Part shown: positions 18,020 to 25,716 of the stretch, one piece after another
How the letters are laid out: each line of letters starts with the position of its first letter
How positions within the stretch are numbered: position 1 is the stretch's first letter
Assembly (NCBI GenBank): GCA_035285325.1
Contig: JAYKJB010000075.1
Location: 1-58,956 of the forward strand
Reading direction: 5' to 3'
From: Candidatus Sericytochromatia bacterium
GTDB lineage: Bacteria > Cyanobacteriota > Sericytochromatia > S15B-MN24 > JAQBPE01
Length of the DNA: 58,956 nt
Position numbers and translations under genes: made by a program
The notes under the pieces: model-generated
What the model was told of the DNA's origin: nothing
Database searches by the model: none
Seen by the model: only the letters and a program-made list of their open reading frames with translations

Positions 18020-18445
18020 CTAGCGCCTCGGTGGCAGCGGGCCCCGGGGGGCAGTCGGTTTTCGTTCCTGGACCGTCTCGAAGCGAATGGAAATTTCCTC
18101 GCCCTTGAAACGGCCAATTTCGGTGCGCAACATGTACCGGCCCGGCGCCGGAATCTCGACGTTTTCGAAACTCGAACGGAACCCGATCCCCCCGGCTTTG
18201 TCGAGGTTGGCTGGCTTGTGCGTCAGCGTGACCAGTTCCTTCTTGCTGCCCTCGGCGATGAGGGTATGGCGGCACACGTAGGCGCCAGCCGGCAAGTCGT
18301 AGGCGCTCGAAAGCACCGCGAAGTTGAACTTGATCGGAAACGGGCTGTTGACCAGGCAGCGATGGATGGGATGAATGCAGAGCTGTTTGTTGGACTGCAC
18401 ATCCACATCAATGTCTTCAAAGATGATGGATTGGATGGTGGGCAT
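18020..18445 (-). CDS. Hypothetical 141-residue protein, DUF6941-like
   Basis: Start ATG 18445 follows GGAGGGGGAG. The protein begins MPTIQSIIFEDIDVDVQSNK and is mostly beta strands: a central FPIKFNFAVLSSAYDLPAG segment and a late EIPAPGRYMLRTEIG strand pair, ending in a Pro/Arg tail. The pattern (an ED at the start, P-x-F-x-V strand, PGxYxxR near the end) recalls the DUF6941 family of small beta-sandwich proteins of unknown function; the match is from memory and weak. It is probably the last gene of an operon after phnD-like and nagB, 45 nt downstream of the nagB stop. Confidence 0.6.
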   Translation of the reverse strand: MPTIQSIIFEDIDVDVQSNKQLCIHPIHRCLVNSPFPIKFNFAVLSSAYDLPAGAYVCRHTLIAEGSKKELVTLTHKPANLDKAGGIGFRSSFENVEIPAPGRYMLRTEIGRFKGEEISIRFETVQERKPTAPRGPLPPRR

Positions 18446-18490
18446 GCGCTCCCCCTCCGTGGGCCCCGCCCCCGTCGGGGGACCCGTCCC

Positions 18491-19186
18491 CTATATACCC
18501 GTGATTTGGGCTGCTGCTGCTGTGTCCAAAAACACGTTCACATCCGGGTGAACCTGCAGCAAGGAGGCCGGACAGGCCGGATCGACCGAGCCGCCGGCCA
18601 TGCGGGCCACGGCCTCTTGTTTGTGAGCGCCGGTGGCGATCAGCACGATCCGCGGCGCGGACAGCAAGGTGGCCACGCCCATGGTGATGCCCTGCGGGGC
18701 GACGTCCGAAGCCGGCGGCGCGAGATCAGCCACGTGGGTCCGGGCCGAGAGGGCCTGGGCCGGTTCATTGAAGGCGATATGGCCGTTCGCTCCCAGACCC
18801 AGCACCGTCATATCGAGCCCGCCCGCCGCGGCGATCGCCGCCTCATAAGCCACCGCTTCCGACCCCAGATCAGGGGCACAGCCGTTCAGCACGTGCGCCC
18901 GCGCGGACGGTAGGCGACAGGGGCCAAACAGGTGCGTGGCGAAGAAGTGGGCAAAGGAGCGCGGATCAGCGGCCGGGATGCCGACGTATTCATCCAGCGC
19001 GAACACCGTGGCCTCGGCCAGACACTCGGGAGCACGGGCCAGATGGGCATAGGTCTTGATCGGCGTGTTGCCGCTGGGCAACGCGAGGACCGCCCGCGGC
19101 CGCAAGCGTAAAAAGTCAGCCAGGTGGCGTGCCAGGGCTTCACTGACGGCATCCTCGTCCGGCAAGACGTGGAAAGAGATCGGCAT
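18491..19186 (-). CDS. nagB: Glucosamine-6-phosphate deaminase
   Basis: Converts glucosamine 6-phosphate to fructose 6-phosphate and ammonia in amino sugar catabolism. Family motifs are all present: LALPSGNTPIKTY (phosphate binding), TVFALDEYVG with the catalytic Asp, LGLGANGHIAFNEP with the catalytic His, and the QGITMGVATLLSA segment. At 231 residues it is of the short (Gram-positive/cyanobacterial type) length without the allosteric C-terminal extension of the E. coli enzyme. Start ATG 19186 follows AGGAG. It lies 18 nt downstream of the phnD-like gene, so the two are probably cotranscribed. No nagA or transporter for amino sugars is in the window. Confidence 0.92.
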   Translation of the reverse strand: MPISFHVLPDEDAVSEALARHLADFLRLRPRAVLALPSGNTPIKTYAHLARAPECLAEATVFALDEYVGIPAADPRSFAHFFATHLFGPCRLPSARAHVLNGCAPDLGSEAVAYEAAIAAAGGLDMTVLGLGANGHIAFNEPAQALSARTHVADLAPPASDVAPQGITMGVATLLSAPRIVLIATGAHKQEAVARMAGGSVDPACPASLLQVHPDVNVFLDTAAAAQITGI

Positions 19187-19204
19187 CGGGTCTACTCCTG
19201 AAAC

Positions 19205-20080
19205 TCAGCGAAGCGAGAGGCCCACTTGGGTGAAGGCTTCTCGCACCGGATCATAATCGGCCGAGCTGGCGGGCGCGAACGACTCGATCAGGTACATCTG
19301 CGAGAGAATTTTGCGGCCCTCGGGCGTCTTGCTCAGGTCCAGGAAGGCCGAGCGAATCTTGGCCACCGTGGCGGCCGGCAGCTGGCGGCTGACGGCCACC
19401 GCCCCGTTGGGAATCGGCTTGGAATAAGCGACCACCCGGATGGCGCCGGGATCGTCCCTGAGAATGTGCTTCCAGGGGACTTCCTCGCCGCGATCATCGT
19501 TGGCGAAGGTCGCCGCGGCATCCACCTTGCCGTTGGAGACCGCCAGGATGGCCGCATCATGCCCCCCGGCGAAAATCACGCGACCGAGATCCCTGGCGGG
19601 ATCAAGGCCCGCCTGCAGCATCATCAGTTTGGGGTAGACACCGCCGGTGGTGGAGCCTGGATCCACGAACGCAAAGGTGCGGCCTTTGAGATCGGCCACC
19701 CGCTTGATGTCGCTGTCCCGCCGCGTGATGATGGCGGAATAATAATGCAGGCGGCCGCGGTAGCTGGATTTCAGGATCACGCGCGCGCCCGCGACCTTCT
19801 CGGCCATGATCAGCGCAGCCGGCGAGAAGAAGGCCACATCCAGCTTGCCGCCCTTCATGGCCTCGACCACGCCGGGATAGTCCCCGGCCACGAACGGTTT
19901 GACGGGCCGCCCGAGCACTTGCCCCAGAAAGCGGGCCACCGGACCTGCCTTGCGCAGCACTTCTTTCTGATTTTCGAAAGGAGCGAAGCCGACCCGCAAT
20001 TCGCGCGCCAGCGCGGGCGAGGGCGCAGCCAGCAGGCCAGACAGACTCAGGGCGACCAGCCACCATCGTGAACGAAACAC
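19205..20080 (-). CDS. phnD: PhnD-like phosphate/phosphonate ABC transporter substrate-binding protein
   Basis: Periplasmic binding protein of the phosphate/phosphite/phosphonate family (type II fold). After a signal peptide (LVALSLSGLLAAPSPALA) the mature protein starts RELRVGFAPFENQKEV; it contains GGKLDVAFFSPAAL, KGRTFAFVDPGSTTGGVYPK (the anion-binding Ser/Thr-rich loop typical of PhnD) and AATFANDD. I chose GTG 20080, which has GGAGGT at 20086-20091; an ATG at 20110 is in frame but lacks a site. A TATAAT lies 51 nt upstream. No permease or ATPase gene is near. The ligand could also be another small oxyanion, so the symbol is by family. Confidence 0.82.
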   Translation of the reverse strand: MFRSRWWLVALSLSGLLAAPSPALARELRVGFAPFENQKEVLRKAGPVARFLGQVLGRPVKPFVAGDYPGVVEAMKGGKLDVAFFSPAALIMAEKVAGARVILKSSYRGRLHYYSAIITRRDSDIKRVADLKGRTFAFVDPGSTTGGVYPKLMMLQAGLDPARDLGRVIFAGGHDAAILAVSNGKVDAAATFANDDRGEEVPWKHILRDDPGAIRVVAYSKPIPNGAVAVSRQLPAATVAKIRSAFLDLSKTPEGRKILSQMYLIESFAPASSADYDPVREAFTQVGLSLR

Positions 20081-20130
20081 ACCGGACCTCCAGCCCCCGC
20101 GCACCCGCATGCGTCAAGGAGGCGCCGGTC

Positions 20131-20161
20131 ATTATAGCAATCCGCTAACCATCCGCGGCAA
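20131..20161 (-). promoter_or_regulatory. Candidate sigma-70-type promoter for the phnD-like gene
   Basis: On the minus strand a perfect TATAAT (20136-20131) is preceded by TTGCCG (20161-20156) with a long 19-bp spacer. Transcription would begin about 45 nt before the GTG start. The -35 part lies in the 3' end of the upstream channel gene. Confidence 0.5.
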
Positions 20162-22133
20162 TCACGATGATCCGATCGGCGGGGCCGTAAACCGTGTCGT
20201 GCGCCTTGGGAGGGTTCAGCTCGATGCCCTCGAGGTGCAGGCGCCGCCGGAGCGACTGGGGGGCCGGCGGCAGCGGCGCGAGGTGGTGGCAGGGATCGAG
20301 CAGGCGATGCCCGATGGCCGTCTCATGGCGCGCCGCGGCGGCCGCCACGACCGTGTAGAAGTTGACGGGGCGCCCGATCGGGACATAGTCGGCGACCGGC
20401 TTCAGGTAGATTTCCATGCCGGCCGTATCGAGCAGGTCCGTGAAGACCGCGTTCAGGTGCTTGTTCTCGGAGACCTGGGCCAGCATCAGGCTGATCAGGG
20501 TGTGGCTCACGATGAAGTCATCCGCCCGCGTGACGCGAGCAAGATCGCGATTGCGCACATGCAGCATCTCGGAGACGATGTTGACCTTCGCCCCGGTGCG
20601 GTCCACCAGCGTGCGCAGGTAGAGCAGGGTTTCGAGCGTGCGGGCGTCGGCGTGATTCTGACCGAGCAGCTCCGTGTACCCCAGCACGATGATGTGCTGA
20701 TAGTTCCAGATATCGAGGGCTTCGAGCGTGGTGAAATCGGTGGTGTCGCCCCGCCAGTAACTCAGGCGCTGATGGCGGAGCAGCGGCCGCAGATCGGCGA
20801 TCTCGGGCGGATCCGGCAGGTCCGCGACCACGGTAATTTCCGAACCTTCCGCCACGTAGTAATCCATCTCGCGAATGATCGCGAGGGCACGGCGATTCCA
20901 ACCCAACAGCAGGGTGCGCCGGGTGCTCTCCACCCGCGCCGGGGGGGCCTTCACGATGGCGCTCGCATCGACCACGGGTTGGCCTGAGGGCGCCAGACTG
21001 GCCTGGTCGCGGGCAATCGCAAAGATCTCGTCCCCGGGGCCCAGCCGACTGTCGGGTGGCGGATTCAGGCTGATGCGGCCATCCTGATGGCGCCAGCCGA
21101 TCACGGCACAATGGGCATACGCTTGCTGGACTTCCTCGTAGGTCCGGCCGAGCCCGCCAGGAACCGCGGCCATGTAGATCTCGTCGCCGGCGAAGTCGAA
21201 GAGTTCCGTGTACACCAGGGAAAGACCGGACTGAAAGCAAGTTTGCACCGTCAGGCGCGTGACCACCTCACTGGAAAGAATCACCTCCAGTTCCTGGCCC
21301 CCCACCAGTTTGGCCACGTCGCGCTTCTTGGGGTCCTGCAACTCGGCCACGATGTGATAGGGACGCTCCGGCCGGTCCGGGGCGTGGACCAGGGCCAGAA
21401 TGGTTTTGAGCACCTGGGTGTCGGCATCGGCCGCCTCCGAAGACAGGATGATGATGGCGCGCGCGGCCTCCGGCGCGACGATGGCCAGGTCGTCGGGGTC
21501 GATCGGAGACCCCGTTCGACAGATCACGCGCATGTCCCCGAGTTTGGGAACCTTGGCCTTGATGTCGCATTCCATGGCGACCTTGTCCCGTTCGGCCAGA
21601 ATCACGATGCGGGGACGCTGGCGCCCCCGGTTGGCGATCGCCAGCTCGGAAATGATCGTGAACACCGCCGGCGACCAGCCCAGAATCAGGGTGTGGTCTT
21701 GCTCGACCACCAGGCTACGCCCCCGCCGTAACTCCTCGACCAGGGCCGACAGACCGGTGGTGAGCAGGCCGACCAGGGCCGACACCAGTAACAGGCCCGC
21801 GACCGTCACCAGCAGGGTCACGGCGCGATAGGGCCAGAGCGGTGGGTCGTTGCCCATGGTGCCCCCGTCGAAGAGGTGGGCCAGTGCCATCCAGAGGGCA
21901 TCCAGCCAGGCCACGCCGCCCGGCCGCCCGTCCGGGCGCATCCCGAGACTCACCATGACCGCAACGGCCAACCCCACGATGGCGGCCATCAACAGCCCCA
22001 GCACCCCGACCTGGGCCCCCAAGCCCAGGCCGAGCAGGCGGTCGAGGGCATAGCGAAGGCGGGCCCGCACAGGGATGGAACGTGAACGAGGGGGCACGGG
22101 GTTCAATCTCGCAGCAGGTGAGCGACGGCCCAT
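20145..22133 (-). CDS. CASTOR/POLLUX-family ion channel with two RCK/TrkA-N-like domains
   Basis: A 662-residue membrane channel related to plant CASTOR and POLLUX/DMI1, which are ligand-gated cation channels. Two strong N-terminal helices (VGVLGLLMAAIVGLAVAVMV; VTLLVTVAGLLLVSALVGLL) flank a pore loop (WMALAHLFDGGTMGNDP). A first nucleotide-binding RCK domain begins HTLILGWSPAVFTIISEL, then the CASTOR/POLLUX middle domain (VQTCFQSGLSLVYTELFDFAGDEIYM), and a second RCK begins TLLLGWNRRALAIIREMD. The indicated ATG at 22133 overlaps a TATAAT (22137-22132), so translation may instead begin at TTG 22103 or GTG 22097. Ion selectivity cannot be inferred from this filter. The gene stands alone. Confidence 0.87.
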   Translation of the reverse strand: MGRRSPAARLNPVPPRSRSIPVRARLRYALDRLLGLGLGAQVGVLGLLMAAIVGLAVAVMVSLGMRPDGRPGGVAWLDALWMALAHLFDGGTMGNDPPLWPYRAVTLLVTVAGLLLVSALVGLLTTGLSALVEELRRGRSLVVEQDHTLILGWSPAVFTIISELAIANRGRQRPRIVILAERDKVAMECDIKAKVPKLGDMRVICRTGSPIDPDDLAIVAPEAARAIIILSSEAADADTQVLKTILALVHAPDRPERPYHIVAELQDPKKRDVAKLVGGQELEVILSSEVVTRLTVQTCFQSGLSLVYTELFDFAGDEIYMAAVPGGLGRTYEEVQQAYAHCAVIGWRHQDGRISLNPPPDSRLGPGDEIFAIARDQASLAPSGQPVVDASAIVKAPPARVESTRRTLLLGWNRRALAIIREMDYYVAEGSEITVVADLPDPPEIADLRPLLRHQRLSYWRGDTTDFTTLEALDIWNYQHIIVLGYTELLGQNHADARTLETLLYLRTLVDRTGAKVNIVSEMLHVRNRDLARVTRADDFIVSHTLISLMLAQVSENKHLNAVFTDLLDTAGMEIYLKPVADYVPIGRPVNFYTVVAAAAARHETAIGHRLLDPCHHLAPLPPAPQSLRRRLHLEGIELNPPKAHDTVYGPADRIIVIAADG

Positions 22134-22159
22134 TATAGCGGATGCCTGGCCAACGTCAG
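22132..22159 (-). promoter_or_regulatory. Candidate promoter overlapping the first codon of the channel gene
   Basis: On the minus strand CTGACG (22159-22154), a 16-bp spacer and a perfect TATAAT (22137-22132). The -10 overlaps the annotated ATG, so a transcript from here would lack it. Confidence 0.4.
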
Positions 22160-22257
22160 CCCGCCAGGGGCCCGGCGGGAGAGCCGCGCCGGGTGCGCCG
22201 GAGCCGGGTCGCGCGGCAAGCCAGTTCTGATAAAATAGGGACCCTGGAGGGTCCCCG

Positions 22258-23280
22258 GTGTTGCGCTGGTTCTTGCTCGTTTCGCTCCTGGTCTGCGGCC
22301 TGTCGGCCGTGGGCTGGACCGCCTATCAGCGCGGCCTGTCGCCCGTCTCGACCTCCACGCGCAAGCAACTGTTCGAGGTCGCCCCCGGGGCCGGCGTCGC
22401 GGGTCTGGCCGAGGAACTGGCTGACCGCCGCCTGATCCGCAGCGCGCTGGCCTTTCGCCTGTACCTGCGCGAACAGGGGCGCGACCGCGACATCAAGGCG
22501 GGGCTGTACGCCCTGGCCCCTGCCATGGGGACGCGTGGCGTGGTCGAGGTGCTGGTCGAGGGCCAGGATGTGGGGGTCCGGCTGACCTTCCCGGAAGGCT
22601 GGACCATCCGCAAGATGGCCGCCAAACTGGAGCAACGCCTGCCGGGTACGGGCCGTCGCTTTGCCGACCTCGCCGCGGCGGCTGAGGCCCAGCGCGCCGA
22701 GTTCCCCTGGCTGCCGGCCTTGCCGCCGGGCGCGTCCCTGGAAGGCTTCCTGTTTCCCGACACCTACGTGATCACGCCCGGCCCCGACGCGGCCGAGTCG
22801 CTGCTGCGTCTCATGCTGAGTCGCTTCGCGCAAGTCGCCTTGCCGGCCCTGCAGGCCGAGGGGGCACCGCTGGACGTCTACCAGCGTCTGGTGATGGCCT
22901 CGATCGTCGAGAAGGAGGCCGTGCACCCTGACGAGCGGCCGACCATCAGCGGCGTCTTCTACAACCGGCTCACCAGTCGCATGCCTTTCGGCTCGGACCC
23001 CACCGTGGAATACGCGCTGGGCTGGCACCAGGGCGATCGCGGCCTGAGCTTCAAGGACGTGGCGATCGACTCGCCCTATAACACCTACAAGTACCCCGGG
23101 CTTCCGCCGGGGCCCATTGCCAACCCGGGCCTGGCCAGCATCCGGGCAGCTGTCCAGCCGCTGCGCACCGACATGCTGTATTTCGTGGCGCGCGGGGACG
23201 GCACGCACGTCTTCACCAGAACCTATCGCGACCATCTGAACGCCCAGGCCCAGATCGTGGCCGGTCGCCGCAGCCGCTGA
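22258..23280 (+). CDS. mltG: Endolytic murein transglycosylase MltG
   Basis: Inner-membrane lytic transglycosylase that cuts nascent glycan strands. One N-terminal membrane helix (LRWFLLVSLLVCGLSAVGWTA) is followed by a LysM-like subdomain and the YceG catalytic domain. Diagnostic segments are PGASLEGFLFPDTY, MASIVEKEA (catalytic Glu), GVFYNRL, SDPTVEYALG, SPYNTYKYPGLPPGPIANPG and the last conserved YFVARGDGTHVFT. At 340 residues it is typical. Start GTG 22258 has GGAGG seven nt upstream; a TAAAAT at 22231-22236 may be its -10. It ends only 2 bp before the stop of the convergent transporter gene. Confidence 0.93.
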   Translation: MLRWFLLVSLLVCGLSAVGWTAYQRGLSPVSTSTRKQLFEVAPGAGVAGLAEELADRRLIRSALAFRLYLREQGRDRDIKAGLYALAPAMGTRGVVEVLVEGQDVGVRLTFPEGWTIRKMAAKLEQRLPGTGRRFADLAAAAEAQRAEFPWLPALPPGASLEGFLFPDTYVITPGPDAAESLLRLMLSRFAQVALPALQAEGAPLDVYQRLVMASIVEKEAVHPDERPTISGVFYNRLTSRMPFGSDPTVEYALGWHQGDRGLSFKDVAIDSPYNTYKYPGLPPGPIANPGLASIRAAVQPLRTDMLYFVARGDGTHVFTRTYRDHLNAQAQIVAGRRSR

Positions 23281-23282
23281 GT

Positions 23283-24773
23283 TCAGGCCGGGCGCAGCCG
23301 CACCTCCAGCCAGCGCGCGAACAGGCTGGTCGGATAGCTCAAGCAGAAGTAGATGGCCGCTGTCACCAGGCCGAAGGCCATGTAGTTGTAGGTCTCGGAG
23401 GCGATCATGCCGTAGGCCTTGGTCAGTTCGACCATGGTGATCACGCTGACGACGGAGCTGTCCTTGAACAGCGCGATGAAGTCATTGGTGACGGGAGGAA
23501 TCACGATCCGGATGGCCTGCGGCACGACCACCTCGCGTAACATCTGGTAGCGGCTCATGCCCAGCGCCATGGCCGCCTCCACCTGGCCCCGCGGCACCGC
23601 GAGCAGCCCGGCGCGATAGTTCTCCGCCTCGTAGGCCGCATAATTCAGGCCGAGCCCCACCACGGCGGCCACGAAGGCATCGAGCTGGATGCCCAGATTC
23701 GGCAGCCCGTAGTAAATCAGGAACAGCTGGATCAGCAAGGGCGTGCCGCGGAAGATCTCCACGTAAGCGGCGGCCAGCCAGGACAGCGCGCGGTGGCCAT
23801 AGACCCGCAGCAAGGCCAGGCTGATCCCGAGCAGCATCGCCATGGCCATCCCCAGCACCGAGACGGTGATGGTCATGGCCGTCCCCCGCGCGAGCAGGGG
23901 ACCGGCATCGCGGAGTTGCTGCCAGAAGGTGCGGTTGCTCGGCACCGGAACCGCGGCGCTGTCTGCCACGATCTGGTCGAAGGGCGCCGACAGCTTGGTC
24001 TGGGCCTCGTTCCAGAGTTCGTAGCGGCTCAGGATGCGCTTGAGCTCACCGTTCGCGATCAGGCGCCCGATCGCCGCATCGACGGCCTGCTTGAGGCGCT
24101 GGTCCTCGCGGCGAAAGGCCATCGCGTACAGCCCCTCGCCAAAGGGTTGCCCCGCGAAGGCCAGGCCCTCCCGCTTGCCATACACCACGGCGATCGGGAG
24201 GTCCTGCAAGACGGCGTCGAGCCGGCCCAGCAACAGGTCGTCGAAGGGCTGCACGCTGCTGGGATAAATTTTGATGTCCACGCCGCCCATGTGTTTGAGC
24301 AGCCGCTCCGCCACGGTCGAGCCCAGGGTACCGACCCGCTTGCCCTTGAGGTCCCGCAGCCCCTGGATGCCACGGGTGCCCTTGCGCACCACGATTTGCT
24401 GCGTGTAGACGTAGTAGGGGCGGGAAAAAATCACCTTCTGCAGGCGGTCGGGCGTGACTTCCAGCCCGTTGAAGGCCATGTCGAAGTTCTTGCGCCCGAG
24501 TGCGGGGATCAAGCCGTCCCAGGCGTTGTGAACGACCTTGCCCTTGACGCCCAGTTCGCGGGCGATCGCCCGCCCGATCTCGGTCTCGAAGCCCCCCACG
24601 CCATCAGGCGCTTTCGGATCCGATACGCAGTAAGGCGCGCCCCCCTCCAGATCGGTGCCCCAGCTCAATTCCCCACGCCGGCGAATGTCATCGAGCGTGT
24701 CCGCCGCGGCCGGGCCGGCCAAACAGCCCAGCAGCATCAGGACCAGCAGGAACGGACGAAGCCAAGCGAACAC
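23283..24773 (-). CDS. Amino acid ABC transporter, substrate-binding domain fused to permease
   Basis: A 496-residue fusion of a periplasmic solute-binding domain and a membrane permease of the polar amino acid (HisM/GlnP) family. A signal peptide (FLLVLMLLGCLAGPAAA) leads into TLDDIRRRGELSWGTDLEGGAPY and GLEVTPDRLQKVIFSRPYY, hallmark SBP_bac_3 motifs. From about residue 300 come the permease helices, with the EAA loop region EAAMALGMSRYQMLREVVVPQAIRIVIPP that contacts the ATPase, and EIFRGTPLLIQLFLIYYG. Such fusions occur in Gram-positive GlnP-type and some cyanobacterial systems. GTG 24773 was chosen for its GAGGTG; the frame is open upstream. The ATP-binding subunit is not in the window. 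Confidence 0.88.
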   Translation of the reverse strand: MFAWLRPFLLVLMLLGCLAGPAAADTLDDIRRRGELSWGTDLEGGAPYCVSDPKAPDGVGGFETEIGRAIARELGVKGKVVHNAWDGLIPALGRKNFDMAFNGLEVTPDRLQKVIFSRPYYVYTQQIVVRKGTRGIQGLRDLKGKRVGTLGSTVAERLLKHMGGVDIKIYPSSVQPFDDLLLGRLDAVLQDLPIAVVYGKREGLAFAGQPFGEGLYAMAFRREDQRLKQAVDAAIGRLIANGELKRILSRYELWNEAQTKLSAPFDQIVADSAAVPVPSNRTFWQQLRDAGPLLARGTAMTITVSVLGMAMAMLLGISLALLRVYGHRALSWLAAAYVEIFRGTPLLIQLFLIYYGLPNLGIQLDAFVAAVVGLGLNYAAYEAENYRAGLLAVPRGQVEAAMALGMSRYQMLREVVVPQAIRIVIPPVTNDFIALFKDSSVVSVITMVELTKAYGMIASETYNYMAFGLVTAAIYFCLSYPTSLFARWLEVRLRPA

Positions 24774-24920
24774 GACAGACACCTCACGACCAGCCAGACA
24801 GGTCTCCAGTGTACGGTTCCTGGAAGAAGGGTCAACTCGGCGACGCGCCTCGCAGACCTGCGTCACGGGCGGACGTTGTCGAGCCCGCGACGGGTCGCGC
24901 ACCCGGTCAGAGCGCGTGGC

Positions 24921-25697
24921 TCAGCGCGGCGTCGCCGCGAGCCCGAGCCCCCAAGCGCGCAGGTCGCTCAGCCCCGCGTCGTGGGTCATATCATATTGAA
25001 TCGGCGTGATGGACACGAAGTTGTCCCGCACCGCCATCACGTCCGAATCCCCCGCCTCCCCTTCTTCGCCCGCTTCACCGGTCAGCCAGTAGAAGGTGCG
25101 ACCCCGCGGGTCGGTCCGATGCTCGAAGCTGTCCTGATACTTGCGCACCCCCAGGCGCGTGATGCGCACGCCCTGGTAGGGTTGGGGCTGCAGTGCCGGG
25201 AAATTCACGTTGAGCAGAAATTTGGGGGGCAGGCTGCGGTTCGTCAGCTGGTCGACCAGCGACCGCGCAAACGCGGCCCCTTGCTCGTAACCCTGATCGC
25301 TGAAGCTGGCCAGCGAGAACGCCAGCGCCGGCACGCCATTGATGACCCCTTCCAGGGCGGCCGAGACGGTCCCGGAGTACAGCACGTCCGTGCCCAGATT
25401 CGGGCCTCGGTTGATGCCCGAGCAGACGAGGTCGGGACGCTCCGGCAGCAAGGCCCCCAGGGCCAGCTTCACGCAATCGGACGGGGTTCCGCTGACGGCC
25501 CAGGTCTGGCGGGCACGCCCCAGTTCCGGCCCGGGTTCAGCCCGCAAGGGACGGTGCAAGGTCAGCGAATGCCCCGTGGCGCTGCGCTCGCGATCCGGTG
25601 CCACGACGTAGACCTCGTGGGCCTCAGCCAGCGCAGCAGCCAGGGCCCCGATGCCCGGGGCCCGAATGCCGTCGTCGTTGCAGACCAGGATGCGCAT
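24921..25697 (-). CDS. surE: 5'/3'-nucleotidase SurE
   Basis: Metal-dependent survival protein E, a nucleoside monophosphatase. The N-terminal motif MRILVCNDDGIRAPGI carries the metal-binding Asp-Asp, followed by the loop APDRERSATGHSLTLH, SGTPSDCVKLAL, and the signature VCSGINRGPNLGTDVLYSGTV. At 258 residues the length is typical. Start ATG 25697 has GGAGG at ideal distance; an upstream in-frame ATG at 25742 lacks a site. It lies 19 nt downstream of the peptidoglycan hydrolase gene and is probably cotranscribed with it. Confidence 0.94.
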   Translation of the reverse strand: MRILVCNDDGIRAPGIGALAAALAEAHEVYVVAPDRERSATGHSLTLHRPLRAEPGPELGRARQTWAVSGTPSDCVKLALGALLPERPDLVCSGINRGPNLGTDVLYSGTVSAALEGVINGVPALAFSLASFSDQGYEQGAAFARSLVDQLTNRSLPPKFLLNVNFPALQPQPYQGVRITRLGVRKYQDSFEHRTDPRGRTFYWLTGEAGEEGEAGDSDVMAVRDNFVSITPIQYDMTHDAGLSDLRAWGLGLAATPR

Positions 25698-25716
25698 GGG
25701 GCCTCCGCCGGATGGG

